NCBI GenBank assembly: GCA_040756085.1 | Contig: JBFMAE010000177.1 | Location: 1-12,171 of the forward strand | Source of the DNA: JBFMAE01 sp040756085 | Lineage (GTDB): Bacteria > Desulfobacterota > BSN033 > UBA1163 | Length of the DNA: 12,171 nt | Direction: 5' to 3' | Program-made: the position numbers and the translations under genes | The notes under the pieces: generated by a model | What the model saw: only the letters and a program-made list of their open reading frames with translations | Database searches by the model: none | Told to the model about the DNA's origin: nothing | Shown here: in pieces, positions 6,763 through 12,023 of the stretch | Numbering within the stretch: the first letter of the stretch is position 1 | Layout: every line of letters begins with the position of its first letter

Positions 6763-7689
6763 TCACTTATCTTTCTTTTCCGGGGATTTAATTATATCAT
6801 ATATGTACAATTCATGTATCTCTTTTTTATAACCAGTGTAAAAACCCACAGGCATCCCTTCAACAACGCGCGTTCCTCTATTGAATAGGACTAGAAATTG
6901 TCCAGTCTTCGGGTCAACGCACAGCCCTTCAATTTCTCCTGCCCGGGTGAATTCGTTAAATGTTTTCTCCAGCTCCACTAATCCAGAGGTAGCAGAGGGA
7001 TCTGCCTTCACCCTGTACAGATGGTCAGGTTCCCAGTATTCAGCATCCCCATCGTCTGCCGTGATAAACAGATATCCATCGTAATAATAGACGCCTTGTT
7101 GGTATTGTGGTACAGGCTGTAAGTGTAGTTTACCAATATACGTACCAGTTGTGAGGTCATATTGATAAAGATACCTACCATTACACCAATCAGCCAACCA
7201 GACTACTTTACGAATAGGATCTACGGTTATTCCGCACACTTCAATTTGTCCAGACTTCTCATCAAAAGGTATGGAACGCTTATACTCTAACGTCTCAGCA
7301 TCGTATATTGCAATCTGTATATTAAAACCCCTTCCTTGCTTAAATTCCTCTGCACCTGTATAAAGCTCACCATTATAGTAATCTATGTCTCCAAAATGAT
7401 TACACGGGGCTTCTTTTGGGAACGTTTTAAATGGTTCTTTATTTGCTAAAACCACATTCCCGCTTTTATCGCACTTATAAAGAGCCTTGCTGCAACTAAC
7501 GTAGTAGTAAGTTCCATCTGTAGCTATTCCCTGTCTTCCTGGTACTTGGATTATTTTAGATAACCGCTAAGAATATACACTGGAGGCATCGGCACTAATA
7601 GCAAATGGAACAGACATTAAATACATTGAGATAATTATTAAAAAGCTTAGCATTTTGATTTTACCTAATATATTACACCCCCCTTTCAT
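6763..7689 (-). pseudogene. Secreted beta-propeller-like protein interrupted by an in-frame amber codon
   Basis: The downstream part (6763-7566) reads as a conserved-looking beta-propeller-type protein with repeated strands such as GIATDGTYYYV, GDIDYYNGELYTG, GITVDPIRKVVWLAD and IEGLCVDPKTGQFLVLF. The same frame continues upstream through a single TAG (7569-7567) into a plausible start at 7689 and a signal peptide: a Lys-containing n-region, the hydrophobic MLSFLIIISMYLMSVPFAIS, and AISA|DA. GGGAGGAGG lies 14 nt before that ATG. The intact protein would have 308 codons before its TGA and be exported. The amber lies about 5 residues into the mature domain, where CAG-to-TAG (Gln) would fit. Options are a recent nonsense mutation, a sequencing error, or readthrough. 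It lies between the DeoR and transporter genes on the same strand. Its function is unknown. Confidence 0.75.
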
Positions 7690-7768
7690 TTTATGCTGCA
7701 AAACCTCCTCCCAAATTTTAGTAAAGATAGATGAAGTCTCTCCTCTTTAACTCCCCCCTCTCCTTCCA

Positions 7769-8590
7769 TCACCTCCCTTCAACCACCTCCTTCTCCCGAG
7801 GCTGTCCCAGCGCATTTAGAGAAGCGATTACAACCTTAATGCCCTTCTTCTCTAGACCTAAGCGGTATTCGTTATCGATTTTTTCATCCGTAACCAGTAC
7901 CGCTACCTTTTCCAGCAGCGCCGTGATGAAGTTGGATACGACTCCTAATTTGCTGTGGTCTGCCACTACGATAACAGGACCGGACGTTCTTTCGATCATT
8001 TCCCGTGCGATCTCCGCTTCTTCAAGGATTGGCGTCGTCAGTCCATATTTAACACTCACTCCATCCACTCCTATAAAGGCCTTGCTCCCGTAGACTTGAT
8101 GGAGGGAAAGAGAGGCTAAAGCACCAACCAACGAATTTGAGCGAGGCCGGTACAAACCACCAATCAAGATGAGTTCCATTTCGTTGTCGATTGCTTCAGG
8201 TATAGCCCCAACATTGCTGGTAATAATTCTAACTCTTTTACCTTTCAGATGGCGAATAACCTCCAGGGTGGTTGAGCCACTGTTAATGAGAAGAGTATCC
8301 CCATCTTCCACAAGTTTCGTGGCGGCTAAACCAATAGCTTCTTTTTCTTCTTTATGAAGGCAATCCTTTTGAGAATAGAGAGGCTCTACGCTCATACGCA
8401 AGTTGTAGATGGCACCGCCATGGGTCCTTTCCAGAATGCCCTTCCGGTTCAGTACATCGAGATCCCTTCGGATTGTCAGTTCTGAAACACCCAGAATTTT
8501 GCTAAGCTCCGCAACCGATACCACTCCTTTTTTAGCAAGGAGAGCATTGATCTGCTTCTGTCGATCAGCAGGAATATAATTAGATGGCAA
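7769..8590 (-). CDS. DeoR-family transcriptional repressor
   Basis: This cytoplasmic regulator of 273 residues has the classic two-domain build. A winged helix-turn-helix at about 10-60 carries VSVAELSKILGVSELTIRRD and the family wing ERTHGGA. A sugar-phosphate-sensing DeoRC domain at about 80-255 carries the phosphate-loop-like INSGSTT (102-108), GVDGV (174-178) and ADHSK (210-214). Such proteins normally release DNA on binding a phosphorylated sugar. The start is a TTG at 8590, supported by GGGAG 9 nt upstream; no ATG fits. It is the promoter-proximal gene of the minus-strand block, 79 nt ahead of the secreted-protein pseudogene and upstream of the transporter, so these are the natural targets along with its own promoter. 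The effector cannot be read from sequence. Confidence 0.92.
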   Translation of the reverse strand: MPSNYIPADRQKQINALLAKKGVVSVAELSKILGVSELTIRRDLDVLNRKGILERTHGGAIYNLRMSVEPLYSQKDCLHKEEKEAIGLAATKLVEDGDTLLINSGSTTLEVIRHLKGKRVRIITSNVGAIPEAIDNEMELILIGGLYRPRSNSLVGALASLSLHQVYGSKAFIGVDGVSVKYGLTTPILEEAEIAREMIERTSGPVIVVADHSKLGVVSNFITALLEKVAVLVTDEKIDNEYRLGLEKKGIKVVIASLNALGQPREKEVVEGR

Positions 8591-8627
8591 TTCTTACTTC
8601 TCCCTCGTATAATTAATTTTGTTAAAT

Positions 8628-8671
8628 GAATGTTTTTGAATTAATTTTATTTTTTTTGAATTTTTTTGAAT
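8628..8671. promoter_or_regulatory. Helically phased GAAT boxes, candidate repressor operator
   Basis: Four GAAT words start at 8628, 8638, 8658 and 8668, spaced 10, 20 and 10 bp, each within A/T tracts, so they lie on one face of the helix. The last overlaps the -10 of the deoR-type promoter. Tandem, helically phased half-sites are used by several DeoR-family repressors, so autoregulation is a reasonable inference. Intrinsic DNA bending by phased A-tracts is an alternative. Confidence 0.4.
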
Positions 8672-8698
8672 CTTATCAGAACCTTTTTTGGATGTCAA
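8670..8698 (-). promoter_or_regulatory. Promoter of the DeoR-family gene
   Basis: A perfect -35 TTGACA (8698-8693), a 17-nt spacer and -10 TAAGAT (8675-8670) predict a start near 8663 and a leader of about 72 nt before the TTG start codon. It is back to back with the moaA promoter, 27 nt away. Confidence 0.75.
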
Positions 8699-8724
8699 TA
8701 ATATTTTTTGTCACTTTTCCATAC

Positions 8725-8753
8725 TTGACTTTTATTAAGAAATCAATTAGAAA
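8725..8753 (+). promoter_or_regulatory. Probable promoter of the moa cluster
   Basis: The -35 TTGACT (8725-8730), a 17-nt spacer and -10 TAGAAA (8748-8753) predict transcription starting near 8760, a few bases before the first helix of the riboswitch at 8766. The good fit of promoter and RNA start supports both assignments. Confidence 0.6.
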
Positions 8754-8765
8754 TGAATCTATAGA

Positions 8766-8906
8766 ATCTCCGAGCCTTTTTCCTAAATCTTGCCCCTCAC
8801 CCTTCCCCTCTCCCCAGAGGGGAGAGGGCGGGAGGAGCAGGATATGGAAATGGGCCGATAGGGTGTGGCTGGAAACGGCCATACCTCCCGTGTTTGGAAA
8901 GGAGAT
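8766..8906 (+). promoter_or_regulatory. Moco riboswitch aptamer upstream of moaA
   Basis: The RNA senses molybdenum (or tungsten) cofactor and controls moaA. The 3' segment CCTCCCGTGTTTGGAAAGG (8884-8902) closely matches what I remember of the E. coli moaA leader, and the 5' CTCCGAGCC (8768-8776) matches its 5' conserved part. Visible helices: P1 ATCTCC/GGAGAT (8766-8771/8901-8906); a second helix CCTTTTTCC with GGAAATGGG (8775-8783/8846-8854, one mismatch); an arm based on ATCTTGC/GCAGGAT (8787-8793/8837-8843); and a 10-bp hairpin with a GAAA tetraloop (8862-8885) directly before TCCCG. The middle arm is extended by a GC-rich dispersed repeat. It lies between a promoter and a terminator in front of a Moco biosynthesis gene, the usual site for this class. 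Whether the ligand is Moco or the tungsten form cannot be decided here. Confidence 0.8.
8793..8827. repeat. Dispersed GC-rich repeat within the riboswitch arm
   Basis: These 35 nt match 5073-5106 exactly except for one inserted T. The inner stem CCTCTCCCC/GGGGAGAGG (8807-8815/8819-8827) with AGA loop caps the arm whose base is ATCTTGC/GCAGGAT. The repeat thus extends the native arm without breaking the flanking aptamer pairings. Confidence 0.8.
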
Positions 8907-8916
8907 GGTTAGAATT

Positions 8917-8956
8917 AAAAAAGCCGATTCCTAAAAACACGGAAATCGGTTTTTTT
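8917..8956 (+). terminator. Intrinsic terminator, expression platform of the riboswitch
   Basis: The stem GCCGATTCC (8923-8931) pairs with GGAAATCGGT (8941-8950, one bulged A) across a 9-nt loop and runs into seven T residues (8950-8956). Flanking A and T runs lengthen the stem. It starts 11 nt after the aptamer. The hexamer GCCGAT of its 5' arm also occurs inside the aptamer (8854-8859), which could pair with the 3' arm instead and act as antiterminator. The flanking runs make it potentially active in both directions. Confidence 0.8.
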
Positions 8957-8961
8957 AATTT

Positions 8962-9058
8962 GAGTTATGAGTTCGGTGTTCGTAGTTTAGAGTTTAGAAC
9001 TAAGAATTTTAAGTTCAATATTCCTATTTAATTTCTCCGAACTCCTGACTCCGAACTT
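8962..9058. repeat. Two-armed degenerate heptamer array in the moaA leader
   Basis: From 8962 eight successive 7-nt units run to 9017, with the first five closest to consensus GAGTTTA (for example GAGTTCG at 8969). At 9038-9058 three units read CGAACTC, CTGACTC and CGAACTT, reverse complements of the same word. Left 8962-8978 and right 9035-9051 pair at 14 of 17 positions. The array fills the space between the terminator and the moaA start. Confidence 0.65.
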
Positions 9059-9061
9059 TTT

Positions 9062-10045
9062 ATGCTTCTCGACCCTTACAGACGAAAAATTAACTACCTC
9101 CGAATCTCAGTCACAGACCGGTGCAATCTCCGGTGCCGTTATTGCATGCCGGAGGAAGGAATCCCTCTCATCCCCCACGAAGAAATCCTAACCTATGAAG
9201 AGTTGTTGAGGATTGTCCATATCTTCGCGATGGAAGGAATTTCAAAGGTCAGATTAACCGGGGGAGAACCTCTGGTGAGGAAGGAAATCGTAGATTTCAT
9301 CTCCGGCCTCTCCCAAATTGAGGAGATTAAAGATTTAAGCCTGACCACCAATGGAATCCTTTTAAAAGATTTTGCTCAGGATCTCAAAGAGGCTGGTTTG
9401 AAAAGGATCAACATCAGTCTGGACTCCCTCAAAAAAGAGAGGTTTTATCAGATCACTCGAAAGGACGATTATGAGCGAGTTTGGAGAGGAATAGAGGAGG
9501 CTTTAAGAGTGGGGCTCTCCCCTATCAAAATAAATATGGTTGCCATTCGGGGATTAAATGATGATGAAATAGAATCCTTTGCTCGATTGACGCTTCGACT
9601 TCCTCTTACCGTCCGATATATCGAATATATGCCTTCTGGCAATGGAGAGGAATGGAGAAAGGGCGATATTTTAACCATTCCTCAAATCAAGAGTCGTCTT
9701 GAAAGTATCGGCAAATTGATTCCCATCCCTTCAGATCGGTGGGATGGACCAGCCAAGAGATTCCGAATTGAAGGGGCTATCGGAGAGATCGGTTTGATCG
9801 GTCCGGTCAGCAGCCATTTCTGTGACGATTGTAATCGACTTCGGCTGACTCCCGATGGAAAGATCAGAACCTGTCTCTTTTCAGATGAGGAGATTAATGT
9901 GAAGGAAATCCTGAGAAAGGGTGGAAGCGATCGTGATTTAAAGGATTGCTTACTTATGGCTCTCAGGACCAAACCGGAAAGACATCATGTCAATACGCAC
10001 CAATTTAAAAAATGTCAGAGAAATATGTCAGCCATTGGAGGATAA
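9062..10045 (+). CDS. moaA: GTP 3',8-cyclase, molybdenum cofactor biosynthesis protein A
   Basis: This radical-SAM enzyme carries out the first step of Moco synthesis, converting GTP to 3',8-cyclo-GTP for MoaC. The N-terminal SAM cluster motif is C21-x3-C25-x2-C28, followed by the GGEP SAM-binding segment at about 68-71. The second [4Fe-4S] cluster ligands are C254, C257 and C271 (CDDCNRLRLTPDGKIRTC). The chain ends in the Gly-Gly tail (NMSAIGG) needed for activity in the family. At 327 residues it is complete. The ATG at 9062 gives the usual MLLDPYRRKINYLRISVTDR start but has no recognisable Shine-Dalgarno, since the preceding bases are CGAACTTTTT. It is the first gene behind the riboswitch. 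Confidence 0.96.
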   Translation: MLLDPYRRKINYLRISVTDRCNLRCRYCMPEEGIPLIPHEEILTYEELLRIVHIFAMEGISKVRLTGGEPLVRKEIVDFISGLSQIEEIKDLSLTTNGILLKDFAQDLKEAGLKRINISLDSLKKERFYQITRKDDYERVWRGIEEALRVGLSPIKINMVAIRGLNDDEIESFARLTLRLPLTVRYIEYMPSGNGEEWRKGDILTIPQIKSRLESIGKLIPIPSDRWDGPAKRFRIEGAIGEIGLIGPVSSHFCDDCNRLRLTPDGKIRTCLFSDEEINVKEILRKGGSDRDLKDCLLMALRTKPERHHVNTHQFKKCQRNMSAIGG

Positions 10046-10054
10046 TGGTAATCA

Positions 10055-10237
10055 CCAAACTCCAAGCACCAATAATCAAATAATGACCAATATCTCAATG
10101 ACCAAAATTCCTCTATCTTCAACTTCTTAAATTGAAGCACAGTTTGGTGAATTGGATATTTGAAAATTGGAATTTATTTGGAGCTTGCCTGCCTGCCGCA
10201 GGCAGGGAATTTGGTTATTGGAATTTGACTCAGTTGG
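10055..10237. repeat. Two-armed degenerate heptamer array between moaA and moaC, interrupted by a palindrome
   Basis: The left arm (10055-10108) carries CCAA or TCAA words at 10055, 10062, 10069, 10076, 10087, 10095 and 10102, mostly 7 nt apart. The right arm carries the complementary TTGG/TTGA words at 10144, 10152, 10160, 10167, 10178, then after an inserted palindrome at 10211, 10218, 10225 and 10234. Both arms show one 11-nt step. No gene is present in this 227-nt gap. Confidence 0.65.
10188..10206. repeat. 19-nt perfect palindrome inside the heptamer array
   Basis: CCTGCCTGC (10188-10196), a central C, and GCAGGCAGG (10198-10206) form a perfect GC-rich palindrome in an otherwise AT-rich gap. 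It breaks the right arm of the surrounding array, as if inserted there. Similar CTGCC...GGCAG palindromes are familiar dispersed repeats in bacterial genomes. Confidence 0.75.
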
Positions 10238-10272
10238 ATAAGCGGTCTGCGTTAATCTAAGGGGAGGGATGA

Positions 10273-10752
10273 ATGGGTAAATTGACACACTTCGATAAGA
10301 AGGGCCGGGCGAAGATGGTCGATATAAGTAAAAAGAAAGAAACCTTGAGGGAGGCTGTGGTTCGGGGGTCTATCTTTATGAATCCGAATACCTTTAAAAA
10401 GATTATGTCGGGTGAGGTCTCAAAGGGAGATGTTTTTGCCGTGGCCAAGGTGGCTGGGATCATGGCGGCTAAAAGGACTCCCGAAATCATTCCCATGTGC
10501 CATCCCCTCAATCTCTCTCATGTAGAGATCAATTTCTATCCCTTTGAAAAGGAGAACCGAATCGATATAGAAGCCAAGGTCAAGATTAAAGCACAAACCG
10601 GAGTAGAGATGGAAGGGTTCGTGGCCGTGGCTACTGCTGGCCTCACAATATATGATATGTGCAAGGCCATTGATCGAGGAATGATTCTTACCGATATCCA
10701 TCTTGTTAAAAAAACAGGCGGGAAGAGTGGAACCTATGCCGTCAGGCTTTAA
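10273..10752 (+). CDS. moaC: Cyclic pyranopterin monophosphate synthase
   Basis: MoaC converts the 3',8-cyclo-GTP made by MoaA into cyclic pyranopterin monophosphate. Family landmarks are all present and fall at the E. coli positions: K51, the KRTPEIIPMCHPL segment with H77, the TGVEME segment with E112, M113 and E114, and LTIYDMCKA with D128 and K131. Residues 115-123 read GFVAVATAG where many homologues have ALTAVSVAA, a mild variation outside the catalytic set. The 159-residue length is normal. The start at 10273 follows GGGGAGGG by about 5 nt; an overlapping ATG at 10269 reads into a stop after three codons. It is the second gene of the moa cluster. Confidence 0.96.
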   Translation: MGKLTHFDKKGRAKMVDISKKKETLREAVVRGSIFMNPNTFKKIMSGEVSKGDVFAVAKVAGIMAAKRTPEIIPMCHPLNLSHVEINFYPFEKENRIDIEAKVKIKAQTGVEMEGFVAVATAGLTIYDMCKAIDRGMILTDIHLVKKTGGKSGTYAVRL

Positions 10753-10761
10753 TAACTGAAA

Positions 10762-10870
10762 GGGTTCAAGGGGTCTAGGATTCTAGGGGCCAAGTGAAAA
10801 GATTGAAAAATTCTAAATAGAAGTATCTTCTTTTATACTAGAACCCATGAACCCTTGAATCCTCGAACCC
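10762..10870. repeat. Two-armed octamer array between moaC and the MOSC gene
   Basis: Four exact 8-nt units occupy 10762-10793, consensus GGGTTCTA, beginning with GGGTTCAA. After a 45-nt spacer, four units of the reverse complement occupy 10839-10870 (for example TAGAACCC at 10839 and TCGAACCC at 10863). The arms pair at roughly two thirds of positions. The number of units is equal in both arms. Confidence 0.8.
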
Positions 10871-10898
10871 TTCAAGACATTTTCAAGGGAGTGATACA

Positions 10899-11345
10899 AT
10901 GAACAGACTTCAGAAAGGCAAAGTGCTGGCAGTGAACATCAGCGAAGATAAGGGAACAAAGAAGATAAATGTTCATTCTTGCGTTTTATTGAAGGATTTT
11001 GGTTTAAAGGGAGATGCCCACGGAGGTCCCTGGCACAGACAGGTCAGTCTGTTGGCCAATGAGTCAATTGAGAAGATGAGGGCCGGGGGTTTGAATATAG
11101 GTTATGGTGATTTTGCAGAAAATATTACGACCGAAGGGGTGGACCTCGTTCACCTTCCCATCAGAACAGAAATTCGTATTGGGAATTCTGTACTCCTTCG
11201 CGTGACCCAGATTGGAAAGGAGTGCCATGAGCACTGCGCCATCTATTACCAGGCAGGGGATTGTGTCATGCCCAAAGAAGGCATCTTTGCTGAGGTGGTG
11301 AGTGAAGGGGAAGTGAAGGTTGGAGACGCAATTATAATCGGTTAA
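10899..11345 (+). CDS. MOSC-domain protein in the Moco cluster
   Basis: This 148-residue single-domain MOSC protein is related to the C-terminal domain of Moco sulfurases and to YiiM-type proteins, which bind the cofactor or transfer sulfur to metal-sulfur centres. Family features are the early GLKGDAHGGPWHRQVSLL segment (35-52), GDFAENITTEG (70-80), and the cysteine cluster C109, C113 and C122 in GKECHEHCAIYYQAGDCVMP. C109 corresponds to the conserved MOSC cysteine in such short homologues. The start has GGGAG 7 nt upstream. Located between moaC and mogA, it probably acts on molybdopterin or finished Moco, for example in sulfuration or handover. No partner domain such as an NifS-like sulfurase is attached, so the sulfur source is unknown. 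Confidence 0.85.
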   Translation: MNRLQKGKVLAVNISEDKGTKKINVHSCVLLKDFGLKGDAHGGPWHRQVSLLANESIEKMRAGGLNIGYGDFAENITTEGVDLVHLPIRTEIRIGNSVLLRVTQIGKECHEHCAIYYQAGDCVMPKEGIFAEVVSEGEVKVGDAIIIG

Positions 11346-11346
11346 A

Positions 11347-11417
11347 TTGAGTTCATTGGGTTTCTTGGGTTTATCGGGTTATTAACTCAATAAACTCAAC
11401 GAACACAATAAACCCTA
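11347..11417. repeat. Two-armed nonamer array between the MOSC gene and mogA
   Basis: Four 9-nt units occupy 11347-11382 (for example TTGGGTTTC at 11356 and TTGGGTTTA at 11365). They run straight into four reverse-complement units at 11382-11417 (for example TAAACTCAA at 11391). The arms are back to back, sharing one base, so the RNA would fold as one long imperfect hairpin with many G-U pairs. The array starts one base after the MOSC stop codon. Confidence 0.8.
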
Positions 11418-11432
11418 TCGAGGAACAGAATA

Positions 11433-11924
11433 ATGTTCAAGGTTGCCATTATTACCATCAGTGATCGAGGTTTTAAAGGTGAGCGGGAAGATTCGAGTGG
11501 TCCCCTCATTCAGGAGATGGTGAGAGATTTGCCTGCTGAGGTGATCCATTATGAGATCATTCCGGACGAAAACAAGAAGATCGTTGAAGCCTTGAAGAAG
11601 AGTGCAGACCAGTTAAAGGCAGACCTAATTCTGACCACCGGAGGGACAGGTCTGAGCCCCCGGGATGTGACACCTGATGCCACTTTGAAAGTGATTGAGA
11701 AAGAGGTGCCTGGCTTTTCTGAAGCGATGAGGGCGGAAAGCTTGAAAAAAACCCCTCATGCCATGATATCGAGGGCCATCGTGGGAACCCGAGGCTCAAG
11801 TCTGATCGTTAATCTTCCGGGAAGCCCCAAAGGTGTGAGAGAAAATCTGAGCGTAATCCTGCCAGCCCTTCCTCATGCTTTATCCAAATTGAAAGGCGAC
11901 TCTTCTGAGTGTGGACAAGAATGA
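11433..11924 (+). CDS. mogA: Molybdopterin adenylyltransferase
   Basis: This MogA/MoaB-type protein of 163 residues adenylates molybdopterin before metal insertion. The molybdopterin-binding fold is marked by VAIITISDRG (4-13), the conserved TTGGTGLSPRDVTPDAT block (68-84) with D78, an earlier acidic D45, and the SRAIVGTRGSSLIVNLPGSP segment (113-132). AGGA lies about 8 nt before the ATG. The last residues (about 152-163, KLKGDSSECGQE) are poorly conserved in the family. The DNA coding for them recurs just downstream, suggesting local duplication. Whether it works as MogA (adenylyltransferase) or the closely related MoaB cannot be separated with certainty, but the neighbours moaA and moaC support a Moco role. 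Confidence 0.9.
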   Translation: MFKVAIITISDRGFKGEREDSSGPLIQEMVRDLPAEVIHYEIIPDENKKIVEALKKSADQLKADLILTTGGTGLSPRDVTPDATLKVIEKEVPGFSEAMRAESLKKTPHAMISRAIVGTRGSSLIVNLPGSPKGVRENLSVILPALPHALSKLKGDSSECGQE

Positions 11925-11999
11925 CCTCTCACCCTCTCCCCCGCAAGTGTGGAGGGAAAAGGGAGGGGGAAAATTGAAGGGCGATCCCTCGGAGTGGGG
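11886..11999. repeat. Direct duplication of the mogA 3' end flanking a GC-rich repeat
   Basis: The 29-nt stretches 11886-11914 and 11971-11999 agree at about 23 positions (both start AAATTGAA and contain GGCGA and GAGTG). Between them lies a CT/GA-rich block (CCCTCTCCCCC at 11932, GGGAGGGGG at 11961) of the same style as the dispersed hairpin repeat at 5071 and 8793. Confidence 0.6.
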
Positions 12000-12023
12000 T
12001 AAATAGTGAAAGGAGTAAGTAGC

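Noticed and set aside
6763..7455. A stand-alone gene starting at the GTG at 7455
   Set aside because: The same frame continues upstream with propeller-like sequence to a signal peptide, interrupted only by one amber codon, so the GTG is probably not the original start.
7567..7569. Pyrrolysine as the firm explanation of the amber codon
   Set aside because: No pyl genes are in the window, and the permease and HAD genes here use TAG as their ordinary stop, so this stays only a remote possibility.
8626..8934. Plus-strand open frame of 102 codons in the divergent control region
   Set aside because: It starts in a low-complexity A/T tract and crosses the promoter, riboswitch and terminator; the Pro/Ser-rich part comes from the GC-rich repeat.
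8904..8934. Nine-codon leader peptide ATG...TAA after GGAAAGGAG
   Set aside because: The purine-rich stretch is the conserved 3' part of the riboswitch and leaves no spacing for initiation; the codons overlap the terminator stem and show no regulatory codon run.
8962..11417. CRISPR array
   Set aside because: Units are 7-9 nt, degenerate and contiguous, with no long identical repeats or unique spacers and no cas genes.
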